64,000 nucleotides of DNA from Candidatus Poribacteria bacterium (GTDB taxonomy: Bacteria; Poribacteria; WGA-4E; WGA-3G). Below are positions 42,976-52,066 of this stretch, one piece after another. Below the pieces are notes generated by a model. It ran no database searches. It worked only from the letters and a program-made list of their open reading frames with translations, and had not been told where the DNA came from. The DNA lies in contig JAJDTJ010000005.1 of the NCBI GenBank assembly GCA_022827225.1, positions 1 to 64,000 on the forward strand, written 5' to 3'. The position numbers and the translations under genes are program-made. The stretch's first letter is position 1. The number at the start of each line of letters is the position of its first letter.

Positions 42976-42993
42976 ACCCTAAAAGTTTAGGGT
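42976..42993. promoter_or_regulatory. 18-base palindrome, possible operator
   Basis: ACCCTAAA and TTTAGGGT form a perfect inverted repeat around AG. It lies in the AT-rich 318-base gap (42843-43160) between the divergent STAS and helicase genes, about 108 bases upstream of the helicase -35 box. Part of it could also form an RNA hairpin, but a T-rich run (CATTTTTTTACG) about nine bases after it makes it possible that it acts as a terminator instead. Confidence 0.45.
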
Positions 42994-43100
42994 CAATTTG
43001 CATTTTTTTACGAATTTTTTTAACAATAGAGGGTATTACAGTTAATTTTCTTAAAAAAACGCAGTTTTCGTGCCAAGCCAATCGCCAATCGCCTAAAAAA

Positions 43101-43130
43101 TTGGAAAAATCTTCTTTTTTCTGGTATACT
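43101..43130 (+). promoter_or_regulatory. Promoter of the helicase gene
   Basis: TTGGAA (43101-43106) and TATACT (43125-43130) are 18 bases apart. A start near 43137 leaves a 24-base leader that contains AAAGGG before the ATG at 43161. Confidence 0.65.
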
Positions 43131-43160
43131 CACATAAAACTCATAGAAAGGGTATTTTAG

Positions 43161-46100
43161 ATGGGTATGCAGATTCCGACACTCATTGATAATATAGAGG
43201 GCAACACCCTCCAAAAAGTCCTCGAAAGCCTTCTCGTAAAAAGTGTCAGTTTAGATATAGCAACCGGCACGTTTGAAATTGGTGCGTTTCTATCGCTTGG
43301 AAAAACATGGCAACATTTGGATGGCATCCGTCTCCTGATGGGCGATGAGACTACAAAACGCACAAAAGATCATCTCATCAGAGCTCTCCAAGAAGCAACC
43401 GATGCCAATATTGAATCCGAAAAAGAACAAGACGACACCCTCCAAGGACTTGCCGCTGTCCGAGACGCGATTCGGCGCGGGAAAATTGTCGTGCGCGTTT
43501 ACGATAAAGCGAAGTTTCACGCGAAACTCAATTTGATGCACGCCCAAAAATCAAGTCCCGTTGACTTTGCCACCGTCGGTAGTTCCAACTTCACCCGCCC
43601 GGGGCTCACCCAAAATATAGAGTTAAATTCCTTCATTACTGACGCGACGCATATTGAAAAACTCAATACTTGGTACAATGCCCGTTGGGAGGAAGCCTCC
43701 GAAGTAAAAGAGGAACTGCTTCGCACAATTGAACGGCATCTTAGAGAATACCCACCTTTTACCGTCTACGCCAAAGCACTCCACGCCTATTTTAGAGGAC
43801 GCGAGAAACCCGCCGACGAATGGGAAGAAAACGAATCGGTAATTTACCGAACACTTTCGCAGTACCAGAAGGATGGTTACCACGCCGCGCTCCAGATAGC
43901 AGATACCTGGAATGGCGCGCTGATCTGCGATGGTGTCGGTAGTGGTAAAACTTATATTGGTTTGATGTTACTTGAGCGCTATCTAAGGGACAATAAACGC
44001 GTTCTGCTCATTACCCCAAAATCAATTGCGGATAGCGTTTGGAACAGTCAGATTGACTTTCGGCTACAATCGAAGTATGACTTTCTACTTGAGGAACACT
44101 TCAGGAAGAAATTGCATACTGATCTTGGTCGTCAGGGTGGGATAGATGAGAAGGAATATCGCTACTTTCGCGAATATGTAGATATTATTATTATAGACGA
44201 AGCACACCATTTCCGAAATCCAAGTTCCAACCGCGGACGGCTTCTCATGGAACTTGCCAGAAACAAAAAACTTTACCTTCTCACTGCTACGCCGATCAAT
44301 AACAGTCTTGACGACATCCATCATCTGATTAACTATTTTGCTCAGAACAACAGAAGGCACTTTGCTAAGATCGGTATGCATGATTTCCGTAGGCACTTCC
44401 GCGACATTGAAAGAGACCTTGAAGCGGCGGATACTGAAGAAATTGCGGAATTGGTCGAAGAGGACGATCTTCTGCGCCAAGATCCGGTACTAAGGCAAGT
44501 ATTGATCCAACGGAGTCGCAAATACATTAAGGATGCAGAAATGGCATCTGGAACGCATATTCTGTTTCCCAAACGTGTTATTGAACCTACCGTAAATTAT
44601 TCACTCCGTCGGGTTTATCGAACACTCTACGATGAACTTCAAAATGCTTTTGATCGACATGATCCGTTTCTCAATCTGGCAATTTACAATACTGTCAAGT
44701 ACCATAAAAAGCCAGAAAGGCAGATTGAAAATCGCCAAAAGCAAATTGTTGGTCTCATTCGGACACTTGTACTCAAACGCTTGGAAAGTTCATGGCGAGC
44801 GTTTGAAGCAACGATTGAGAATCTACTCCTCAAGATGGCAGAGTGGCTTGAAAGATACGCACCCGAACGCTTTGAAATGTGGAAAGGTACAAATCGGAGG
44901 TGGTGGAGTGTTGTTCAGGAACATATTCTTAAGCGACTCCAAGAGGATGGGATTCAGCCACAACGTTCTGTTCCTTCCAGTCCATCTGAAGAAGAGGACG
45001 ACCTCGCTTCAATTGAAACTGATGACGATTTCATTCCAGACGACCACGATGTGGATCAGTTGTTTGACGATGTTGTGGACGATATGAACTTCTTGACGGC
45101 ACTCCTCAGTCGAATCTATAGACTCTTCTATGCTGACGAGTTGGCTAATGAACCGGCTACACAGCAAGATGATAAACTCCAGCAGCTGCTAAAACTGGTA
45201 AAAGAGCATCCGAATGAGAAAATATTGATCTTTACCGAATTCTGCGATACCGCTCGTTATCTCTACACCCAGCTGCAGCAAGCAGGTTTCAAGAATATAG
45301 AACAAATTGATAGCCGACGCAAAGTAAACCGTGAGGAGATTATTGAGCGATTTTCTCCATGCTACAATGGGAAAGACCTTTATGAAATTGACACGCCAGT
45401 TCAAACACTTATCACAACAGATGTCCTCGCCGAAGGGCTTAACTTGCAAGACGCGTCTATCATTATCAATTACGATCTGCATTGGAATCCTGTGCGTCTT
45501 ATGCAACGTATCGGTAGATTAGACCGACGGCTTGACTCAAAAATTGAGGCGCAACTCAATCGCACAAATCCGACTGTTCACGTCTGGAATTTCCTACCAC
45601 CAGCGGAGCTTGATGACATCCTCAAACTCCGAAAACGCGTTGATGGTAAAATCCTCCGTATCAGTCGTACCCTTGGCATTGAAGGGAAATTTGTTTCGCC
45701 TGATGATGACGATGAAACGCTCCGTTTGTTCAATGAACGCTATGAGGGAACAGAAAACACTGAGGAACTAATGAATCTTGAACGTCAACGCATCTCTGAA
45801 TCGCACCCTGAATTGTGGAGACAACTACCAAACCTTCCAATGCGTCTCTTTTCTGGCAAAGATGTAGGTGACGAACCGCCACCTTTCCGCAATCGCGATG
45901 GCGATCCGATTCCACTTGACCGTGTCGGGAATCCTGGAGTTTTCTGTTGTTATGAGATGCCAAACGGCGAAATTAAGTGGTACTTCTACGATGCTGACAT
46001 AGAAGACGTTATTGATGACATTAAGACAATCTGGCCCGAAGTGCGTTGTGATATGGAAACAGCGCGCTGGACTGAAGAAGGACCGGGGGCACTCGTGGAT

Positions 46101-46202
46101 GCCCGGAAAAAAATTGAACGCTACATACGCGGTTATTTCAGGGATATACAGGCACCGATGGGTGCAAAACCTAAACTCATCGCATGGATGGAAGTTTCTT
46201 AA
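43161..46202 (+). CDS. PLD-like nuclease/SNF2-type helicase fusion
   Basis: The 1013-residue protein joins a phospholipase D-like domain to a superfamily 2 helicase. PLD part (residues 1-200): KFHAKLNLM with His120 and Lys122, then GSSN at 140-143; the Asp of a full HxKx4D motif is replaced by His127. Helicase part (about 235-860): QKDGYHAAL Q-like motif, Walker A GVGSGKT (258-264), DEAH (346-349), LTATPINNSL, ILIFTEFCDTARYLY, and QRIGRLDR (782-789), all present. The last 150 residues are unrecognised. Such proteins pair with DNA methyltransferases in restriction-like defence systems (DISARM drmD, Makarova-type helicase-PLD systems). An XRE-like regulator and an adenine methyltransferase follow on the same strand, so a defence role is inferred. 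drmA, drmB and drmC are absent. Confidence 0.85.
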   Translation: MGMQIPTLIDNIEGNTLQKVLESLLVKSVSLDIATGTFEIGAFLSLGKTWQHLDGIRLLMGDETTKRTKDHLIRALQEATDANIESEKEQDDTLQGLAAVRDAIRRGKIVVRVYDKAKFHAKLNLMHAQKSSPVDFATVGSSNFTRPGLTQNIELNSFITDATHIEKLNTWYNARWEEASEVKEELLRTIERHLREYPPFTVYAKALHAYFRGREKPADEWEENESVIYRTLSQYQKDGYHAALQIADTWNGALICDGVGSGKTYIGLMLLERYLRDNKRVLLITPKSIADSVWNSQIDFRLQSKYDFLLEEHFRKKLHTDLGRQGGIDEKEYRYFREYVDIIIIDEAHHFRNPSSNRGRLLMELARNKKLYLLTATPINNSLDDIHHLINYFAQNNRRHFAKIGMHDFRRHFRDIERDLEAADTEEIAELVEEDDLLRQDPVLRQVLIQRSRKYIKDAEMASGTHILFPKRVIEPTVNYSLRRVYRTLYDELQNAFDRHDPFLNLAIYNTVKYHKKPERQIENRQKQIVGLIRTLVLKRLESSWRAFEATIENLLLKMAEWLERYAPERFEMWKGTNRRWWSVVQEHILKRLQEDGIQPQRSVPSSPSEEEDDLASIETDDDFIPDDHDVDQLFDDVVDDMNFLTALLSRIYRLFYADELANEPATQQDDKLQQLLKLVKEHPNEKILIFTEFCDTARYLYTQLQQAGFKNIEQIDSRRKVNREEIIERFSPCYNGKDLYEIDTPVQTLITTDVLAEGLNLQDASIIINYDLHWNPVRLMQRIGRLDRRLDSKIEAQLNRTNPTVHVWNFLPPAELDDILKLRKRVDGKILRISRTLGIEGKFVSPDDDDETLRLFNERYEGTENTEELMNLERQRISESHPELWRQLPNLPMRLFSGKDVGDEPPPFRNRDGDPIPLDRVGNPGVFCCYEMPNGEIKWYFYDADIEDVIDDIKTIWPEVRCDMETARWTEEGPGALVDARKKIERYIRGYFRDIQAPMGAKPKLIAWMEVS

Positions 46203-46206
46203 TACC

Positions 46207-46351
46207 ACGGATATTTAGTTTTACATATTCACTTTGTATCTATGGATATGGCTTCCTCTGTAGGAGCGAGCTGCGCTCGCGATCTTTCATAAGAAAACGT
46301 CAACTTATGTAAACGAAAATCAAAAGCGAAACCGAAAACTAAATCGTCCTG
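46207..46351. repeat. Small inverted-repeat element, family 2, copy 1
   Basis: The right end, read in inverse, is CAGGACGATTTAGTTTT (46335-46351), identical over 17 bases to the left end of the copy at 53590. The left end (46207-46223) is a 13/17 match. The core is a GCGAGC-TGC-GCTCGC hairpin (46265-46279). It begins about five bases after the helicase stop codon. No coding frame seen. Confidence 0.72.
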
Positions 46352-46370
46352 TTCTTAATACCGAAAACCT

Positions 46371-46399
46371 TTGACTTCCCGACGAACTTGTGATATATT
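46371..46399 (+). promoter_or_regulatory. Promoter of the regulator-methyltransferase pair
   Basis: TTGACT (46371-46376) and TATATT (46394-46399) are 17 bases apart; the TGTGA before the -10 box adds an extended -10-like feature. The next gene starts 34 bases beyond. Confidence 0.72.
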
Positions 46400-46433
46400 T
46401 TAGAAATACATCGCTTGGAAAGGAAACGCTATA

Positions 46434-46838
46434 ATGGAAAAGCTAACAACATGGCACGAATTTCTAATTGAGGAACTCGCTAACCGAGAAAAAGCGATGA
46501 GTTATCTCCAAGTTTCATTGGAGGAATACCTCATTGATGGAGATATACCTTTCTTTCTAAAAGGAGTCCGGAATGTTATAGAAGCACAAGGTGGGATTGA
46601 CGAAATTGCCAAGCGAGCTGGCATCGCTCCAAAGGTGCTCTCAGAATTTCTATGCAACGAAGACACGTTAGCACTCGGTACCCTTAGTACCATTCTCAAG
46701 GCATTCGAGTGGCAACTTTCAATTGAACCGCTGGCAACAGAGAACGACAGCAGCGAGTTCGCAAGCGAACAATTAACCACATCAAATGAACCGTTAGAAA
46801 CAAGTACAGAGCAAGTGGCTGAATCACAGCCTGTCTAA
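46434..46838 (+). CDS. XRE-like helix-turn-helix regulator (COG3636-like)
   Basis: 134 residues. About residues 45-95 form a helix-turn-helix of the addiction-module antidote type (IDEIAKRAGIAPKVLSEFLCNE, then LGTLSTILKAFEWQLSIEP). The N-terminal part has YLQVSLEEYLIDGD, similar to the N-terminus of COG3636 antitoxins. The last 35 residues are Ser/Thr/Glu-rich. No toxin is adjacent; the 28-base gap to the methyltransferase gene suggests it controls that gene, similar to the C proteins of restriction-modification systems. Confidence 0.75.
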   Translation: MEKLTTWHEFLIEELANREKAMSYLQVSLEEYLIDGDIPFFLKGVRNVIEAQGGIDEIAKRAGIAPKVLSEFLCNEDTLALGTLSTILKAFEWQLSIEPLATENDSSEFASEQLTTSNEPLETSTEQVAESQPV

Positions 46839-46866
46839 TCAACTGTTCTATAATTGAGGAAACTGA

Positions 46867-49800
46867 ATGCCCGACATAACACCTAACAATATTCAAAATA
46901 TCGGTGACTTTGACACCCTCTTAGACTTTTTACGCGAGGAACTCAATTGGCCCATTCCCAAAAACGTTGAGCTTGAAGACATTACCTTCCCTTGGACCGC
47001 CGAAGACCTTGATCTCGATGAACTCACTGAAGAATTGGTCATTAATTGCCAACAGCTGCCACCTTTCCCGACCAATCAACCGACGCTTGGAATTTTTGAG
47101 GACACGCAACCGTGGGGCATCTTTTTCCTCCAATTTGACAGCGAAATGATCTATCGCACAGCGCTCCGTCGCGCCCTCCGTGGACTTGTTGAAACGCGAG
47201 ATCGGGACGCAAGCCTTCCCGCATGGAAACACGATCATCTCCTCTTTATCTGTACCACAACCGACTTTCAACGTTTCGCCTTTGCCCATTTCGCTGCCAC
47301 TACAGAAAACTGGCGACGCGCCGTGCTTTCCATCTTCTCTTGGGAACAAGGCGATACACATATCCGCACACTCTGTGAATATAACCTCCCCGCACTCACC
47401 TTTCCAAGCGAGGGGTTTTCAGATGATGACGCATGGCTAAAAGCGTGGCAAGAAGCATTTGATGTGGAGGCAGTCACCGATAAATTCTTTCGTGACTACC
47501 AAAGTGTCTTTGCGGAAGTGGAAGCCGCTGTTGAAGGTATTCCAGAAGGTGACACAGAAGCACGCCGCCTCTATACGCAACGCCTCTTTAACCGACTGAT
47601 GTTCCTACGTTTCATTGAAAAGAAAGGGTGGATTACCTACAACGGTGACCATAACTACTTACGCGCTCTCTTCAGCGCAACAGAAGTAGAAACAGAAGAA
47701 AGTTTTCTCAATGACCGGCTTTTTTGGGCATTCTTTCGTGGACTCGGTAATACAGTGGATTTACTTGAGGAACTGGCTGAGATAGTTGAGCGCCGAGGGA
47801 ATGTCCCTTTCCTCAACGGCGGACTCTTTGAGATGCAGGACTATGACACCCGAAACGCAGTGCATATTCCCAATGACAAATTTGCCGAAATCCTGAAACT
47901 CTTTGAACGATACAACTTCACTGTAACCGAATCCACGCCTCTTGACATTGAGGTTGCAGTTGACCCAGAAATGCTCGGAAAGGTGTTTGAAGAACTCGTT
48001 ACCGGCAGACACGACACCGGCAGCTACTACACACCCCGTCCAGTTGTCTCCTTCATGTGCCAAGAAAGCCTAAAAATCTGCCTCCAGAATAAAACCGATG
48101 AGACACCTGAAACCCTAAAAGTGTTCGTTGATGAGGGCGATGCAACCCAAATTCGGAATCCAGAGAGAGTGCTGCAAGTTTTGCAAACGCTTCGGATATG
48201 CGACCCCGCGTGTGGTAGTGGTGCCTATCTACTCGGCATGATGGGCGAATTGCTCCGTTTGCGGGATGCACTTTTCAAAAGCAGTAACGTTGATCCCAGA
48301 ACAACCTATCAACGTAAACTTGACATCATCCAGCAGAACCTCTACGGCGTAGACAGAGACGAATTCGCCGTCAATATCGCTATGCTCCGTTTATGGTTAA
48401 GTCTCGCCGTTGATTACGAAGGTGATATACCAGAACCCTTGCCTAACCTGGATTATAAGGTTGCAGCGGGGGATAGTTTAACCGGCCCTGCTCCGGAACA
48501 AATTGGCCTCGCGGACCACTTGATTCAACAGATACAGGAACGTCAAGCGGAATATCTGGTTACCCACAGCGATCCTGAGAAACAGAGACTTCGTGAGGAG
48601 ATTGCTGAACGCAAGGAAAACCTTCAAGGGTGGCAAGCGAATGCCGATGTGTTTGTCTGGCAGGTTGAGTTTGCAGAAGTATTCCAAGAAGGTGGATTTG
48701 ATATTGTCATCGGCAACCCACCTTATGTACGGCAGGAACTTATTAGACCGATTAGACCGATTTTAGAACGACTATTTTCGGAAGTTTATATGGGAACTGC
48801 AGACCTATATGTCTATTTCTACCAACGCGGCACCGAATTGCTCCGTGAGGCTGGTGTTCTCGCCTATATTACTTCTAACAAGTTTCTTCGCGCAGCATAT
48901 GGGCGGAGACTCCGAGAATTTTTTAGCAATCAAATGTGTATTCACATACTGCTTGATTTTGGAAGTATCTCTGTCTTTGGAGCGAGTGTGAATACTTGTA
49001 TCATTCTTGTTGAGAATTCTGATCCAGATGGGGCGGCTTTTTCCGCCGTGACTTTTCGTGACGAAGCTTATATCCTTCGTCTTTCTGATGCGTTTCGAGA
49101 ACATTCTTTTTTTATACACGCCCGCGACTTATCACCTGATGGATGGGTGTTGACATCATCGGAGGCATTAGGTCTGCTCGACAGGTTGAGAAATGTAGGA
49201 ACGCCACTTGGAGAATATGTGAATGGAAGGCTTTACCGCGGTGTGATAACAGGTTGTAATGATGCTTTTATTATAGATGCTCCTACACGTGAATATTTGG
49301 TTGATGAGGATGCCGGTAGTGACGAACTTATAAAACCGTTGCTAAGGGGTAGGAATCTTCGCAGATGGAAAGCAGAGGCGACGAATGAGTATTTGATAGT
49401 AATAGCGAGCAGTGCCAACAGAGGGTGGCCCTGGTCGAATGCAAGAAGTGCCTCAGAGGCAGAACAAATTTTCGCTAATATCTATCCAGCGATCTATAAT
49501 CATTTAAACAGTTATCAGGATCGACTAATTGCCCGTGACGACCAAGGTATATTTTATTGGGAACTTCGTTCGTGCGCTTATTATGCCGAGTTTGAACAAC
49601 CTAAAACATTCTACCGAAACATAGCAACATCCCTCTGCGCCTGCTATGACAAAACAGGAACGTTTGGATTAGACACAACGTTCTCTATACCGACTAAGGA
49701 TCTTTCCTTGCTTGCCATCCTAAATAGCCAACTCTTTGATTGGTATGCCCGACATAAATTTCAAAGTCTCAATGACCCATGGGCGGGTGGAGGCTTGCGT

Positions 49801-50034
49801 TTCTTTACCCAGTACATGGAGAACGTCCCAATAGTTGATCGGACTGCAGCACAGAAAGCAGAGTTGACAGATTTGGTCGAACGAATACTTGCTAACCCAC
49901 AGAGCGATGGCGTACGTGAAATTGAGCGGGAAATAGACAGATTGGTATATCAGTTGTATGGCTTAACCGATACAGAGATTGAACTGATTAAACAAACATA
50001 TCGCGATGCCAGCATGGAGATAATAGATCTGTAG
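46867..50034 (+). CDS. Eco57I-like N6-adenine DNA methyltransferase (type IIG-like)
   Basis: This 1055-residue protein has SAM motif I DPACGSGAYLL (starting at residue 446) and catalytic motif IV NPPY (617-620, in GNPPYVRQE), the order and spacing of gamma-class N6-adenine methylases such as Eco57I, BREX PglX and type IIG enzymes. Residues about 760-1040 resemble a TaqI-like target-recognition domain (GVITGCNDAFIID, LKPLLRGRNLRRW). The N-terminal 380 residues are helical, and I see no clear PD-(D/E)XK nuclease, so cleavage may depend on the helicase-PLD protein. It starts 28 bases after the regulator gene. Confidence 0.85.
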   Translation: MPDITPNNIQNIGDFDTLLDFLREELNWPIPKNVELEDITFPWTAEDLDLDELTEELVINCQQLPPFPTNQPTLGIFEDTQPWGIFFLQFDSEMIYRTALRRALRGLVETRDRDASLPAWKHDHLLFICTTTDFQRFAFAHFAATTENWRRAVLSIFSWEQGDTHIRTLCEYNLPALTFPSEGFSDDDAWLKAWQEAFDVEAVTDKFFRDYQSVFAEVEAAVEGIPEGDTEARRLYTQRLFNRLMFLRFIEKKGWITYNGDHNYLRALFSATEVETEESFLNDRLFWAFFRGLGNTVDLLEELAEIVERRGNVPFLNGGLFEMQDYDTRNAVHIPNDKFAEILKLFERYNFTVTESTPLDIEVAVDPEMLGKVFEELVTGRHDTGSYYTPRPVVSFMCQESLKICLQNKTDETPETLKVFVDEGDATQIRNPERVLQVLQTLRICDPACGSGAYLLGMMGELLRLRDALFKSSNVDPRTTYQRKLDIIQQNLYGVDRDEFAVNIAMLRLWLSLAVDYEGDIPEPLPNLDYKVAAGDSLTGPAPEQIGLADHLIQQIQERQAEYLVTHSDPEKQRLREEIAERKENLQGWQANADVFVWQVEFAEVFQEGGFDIVIGNPPYVRQELIRPIRPILERLFSEVYMGTADLYVYFYQRGTELLREAGVLAYITSNKFLRAAYGRRLREFFSNQMCIHILLDFGSISVFGASVNTCIILVENSDPDGAAFSAVTFRDEAYILRLSDAFREHSFFIHARDLSPDGWVLTSSEALGLLDRLRNVGTPLGEYVNGRLYRGVITGCNDAFIIDAPTREYLVDEDAGSDELIKPLLRGRNLRRWKAEATNEYLIVIASSANRGWPWSNARSASEAEQIFANIYPAIYNHLNSYQDRLIARDDQGIFYWELRSCAYYAEFEQPKTFYRNIATSLCACYDKTGTFGLDTTFSIPTKDLSLLAILNSQLFDWYARHKFQSLNDPWAGGGLRFFTQYMENVPIVDRTAAQKAELTDLVERILANPQSDGVREIEREIDRLVYQLYGLTDTEIELIKQTYRDASMEIIDL

Positions 50035-50260
50035 GTTGGATTGAACGGAGAGTGAAACCGAACAATTTTAGTCCTTTTTGTATAATACAAGATGCACAAA
50101 CACGAAAAAGAAACTCTAATTTTTTTCTGTCAAATAGAGAGGCGACACCCTCCTTATTTTTCACTATATTATACCATTTTTCCAATAAATATAAGAGTTC
50201 ATGGCACTTTTAAAGACTAATTTTCAAATCTAAAACTACTTATTATGAAGGGATACAGAA

Positions 50261-50743
50261 ATGCTGCCAATTATTAATCTAATCTTAAATTGTGTTGGAT
50301 TGGTAGTCATACCAATCCTTATTGTATTAGGCGTAATTAGATCGCGAACTAATTCCAAAGAGCGTTTAAAAGCTCAAATAATCTTGGAAATGCATAAATC
50401 GTCGTCTCAAGGTGAGAAATACTGCCACATCTATAAAATCAGAGATACAATTTTTCAAAAAAGAAAACGTTTTAGACGTGAATTTCCCACATTGAAATTC
50501 TTACTTCTGTTTGATCAAGCGTTAAGAGAGTTAGATATAGAAAAACAGATACTCCGAGTTTACGAAGCGGAAGTAACAAAAGAGGAATCTATTCCATATC
50601 AATCAATATACTCCGAGATAATGAGTCAATACGGACTAATTGAGGAGAACACCTTAATATACGCTATCATTCCTACCTATGCTGAGTGTGATCAAATTAT
50701 TAAGAATAGAAGTGCTCGGGATCGTTTTTGGTATGGACGCTAA
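50261..50743 (+). CDS. Hypothetical membrane-anchored protein
   Basis: 160 residues; one membrane helix (about residues 3-25) followed by a charged, helical cytoplasmic part. Composition is Ile/Lys/Arg-rich and AT-rich compared with flanking genes. No family recognised. Ribosome binding site GAAGGGATACAG. It follows the methyltransferase by 226 bases. That gap is AT-rich with a TATAAT at 50081 and no other feature seen. It may be an accessory part of the defence island. Confidence 0.55.
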   Translation: MLPIINLILNCVGLVVIPILIVLGVIRSRTNSKERLKAQIILEMHKSSSQGEKYCHIYKIRDTIFQKRKRFRREFPTLKFLLLFDQALRELDIEKQILRVYEAEVTKEESIPYQSIYSEIMSQYGLIEENTLIYAIIPTYAECDQIIKNRSARDRFWYGR

Positions 50744-50761
50744 TCACGATCTAATTTAGTA

Positions 50762-50904
50762 TTTATAGTAAAGTTTAGAATTAAAAAAACGTTTCAAGTC
50801 CTAAAACAGACTGTAACACGAGTCCTGTCTGGTATTTTCTTTGTAGCATAGGAGACCGTTAGCCTGTGCACAGAATGTCTCATTAATTATGGAATCCACT
50901 ATAA
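50762..50904. repeat. Small inverted-repeat element, family 1
   Basis: The left end TTTATAGTAAAGTTTAGAATTAA (50762-50784, 23 bases) is matched by the inverse of the right end (50881-50904, ATTATAGTGGATTCCATAATTAA in inverse). Matches at both ends are imperfect, 15-16 of 23. The core here lacks the TAGGGG hairpin. The remainder of the 454-base gap 50744-51197 has a promoter at 51010 and a short minus-strand frame at 50907-51033 that may be a gene remnant. Confidence 0.6.
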
Positions 50905-51009
50905 TCTTACAGTATGCCAAATTGACCTACGATTTTGTAAACTTCCCATGAAGAATTGCCATTTTGACGCAGCTCATCAGGAGTTTCGCCTGATTTCCCA
51001 CGAATTATA

Positions 51010-51037
51010 TTTGGCACAGTTCTTGCCACTGCTATAA
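51010..51037 (+). promoter_or_regulatory. Promoter upstream of the 51198 membrane gene
   Basis: TTGGCA (51010-51015) and TATAAT (51032-51037) are 16 bases apart. A leader of about 155 bases would precede the gene at 51198. Confidence 0.5.
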
Positions 51038-51197
51038 TGGAAGTTAACCATGACAGCGAAGTTCAACAAAACGCCCATCACGGTGGGAACCCTTAATGAC
51101 GCGAAAGCATAGGTCACTTGGCTCATCAAGAAAGACGATCGGCTATCCAAATGACAGACACGGGGTACTACCAGCCAGTGGGGTTAGGTATCTGAAG

Positions 51198-51620
51198 ATG
51201 CATCCCGTAGTAATAGTGCTATTAATACTTCTACTGATACAACTGGTTCTAGTTAGACGTTGGATGGACCAAGTTGAAAGAGGGATAGTATCATTTTTTA
51301 AATACAATGTGGTGCTATTTCTGTTTTCAATAATGTTACTAATTTGGCAGTGGCGTTTCGATCCCAATCCAATCACTCTGATATGCTATGGAGTGCTTGC
51401 TGGTATTGTTTTTATATCCATTGTGAATCTAAAAACAAACGATTCTGAAAAATCCCGAGATGATCTCAGAATATGGTCAGGACACACAGTCCTTCTAACA
51501 TTTGGAACAGGGGCATTGGCATTGATGATACATGATCCAGACGCAATTAGGGAAGTTGTTTCACTGCTCGGATTTGTGGCTGTTGTTTTTTACAGTATGT
51601 TTTTGCGATCGCCGAGATAA
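51198..51620 (+). CDS. Hypothetical integral membrane protein
   Basis: 140 residues with four likely membrane helices (about 3-18, 32-50, 58-74 and 113-133). The ATG at 51198 is chosen because the first helix then starts at the N-terminus; a frame from 51096 would prefix an unlikely basic stretch. No clear ribosome binding site, no family recognised. It stands alone between the methyltransferase side and the ParA operon, AT-rich like the 50261 gene. Confidence 0.5.
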   Translation: MHPVVIVLLILLLIQLVLVRRWMDQVERGIVSFFKYNVVLFLFSIMLLIWQWRFDPNPITLICYGVLAGIVFISIVNLKTNDSEKSRDDLRIWSGHTVLLTFGTGALALMIHDPDAIREVVSLLGFVAVVFYSMFLRSPR

Positions 51621-52066
51621 CTTAAGAATTTGATTTTTCCCGTTTTTGACACCCTCTTAATTGTCCAGCTTGGGTGGCATAGCATAATCTTTATTCTGTG
51701 ATGTCGTCTTTATCACGAGGTTCTGTAGGTGGGGTTGAACGGTGTTGAAAAGTCGGACGTTGATATTCTAGATATACCTGAAAGACAACAGTCAGTTTCC
51801 GCATATTCAAGAAAATAGTGAAACCCAACTGAATGCCGTCAGGGACCCGGGAGTTTCAAAACTAAAGCGTTGGGTTTTGCTCGGTCCCTGGTTGATATGG
51901 TGTCCGTAAGTCGGTATTTTCCGCGTTAATCTGTGTCATCCGCGTCAATCCGCGATTCAGACATTAACCACGGTATGAATATCTTCACAAACATCCTGAA
52001 TAAAATCCAGAGCACCTGCACGCAGCCGATTTTTCACGCACGCGTTCGATATTTTCTCTAAATTGT
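51621..52066. other. Gene-free region with inverted repeat
   Basis: 446 bases without a plausible gene. It holds an inverted repeat CAGGGACC (51840-51847) with GGTCCCTG (51883-51890), with an inner CAAAAC/GTTTTG pair, and a low-complexity stretch of the type CCGCG-TCATCCGCGTCAATCCGCG (51920-51958) known as a scattered repeat in other genomes. No promoter or terminator that I would call with confidence. Confidence 0.5.

Noticed and set aside
43161..50034. Calling the region a DISARM or BREX system
   Set aside because: The helicase and methyltransferase are similar in type, but drmA, drmB, drmC, brxC, brxL and pglZ are absent from the window.
50907..51033. Minus-strand frame resembling an ankyrin-type ending (GETPDELRQNG)
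   Set aside because: Too short to identify and without a start; possibly a gene remnant, but the evidence is insufficient for a feature.
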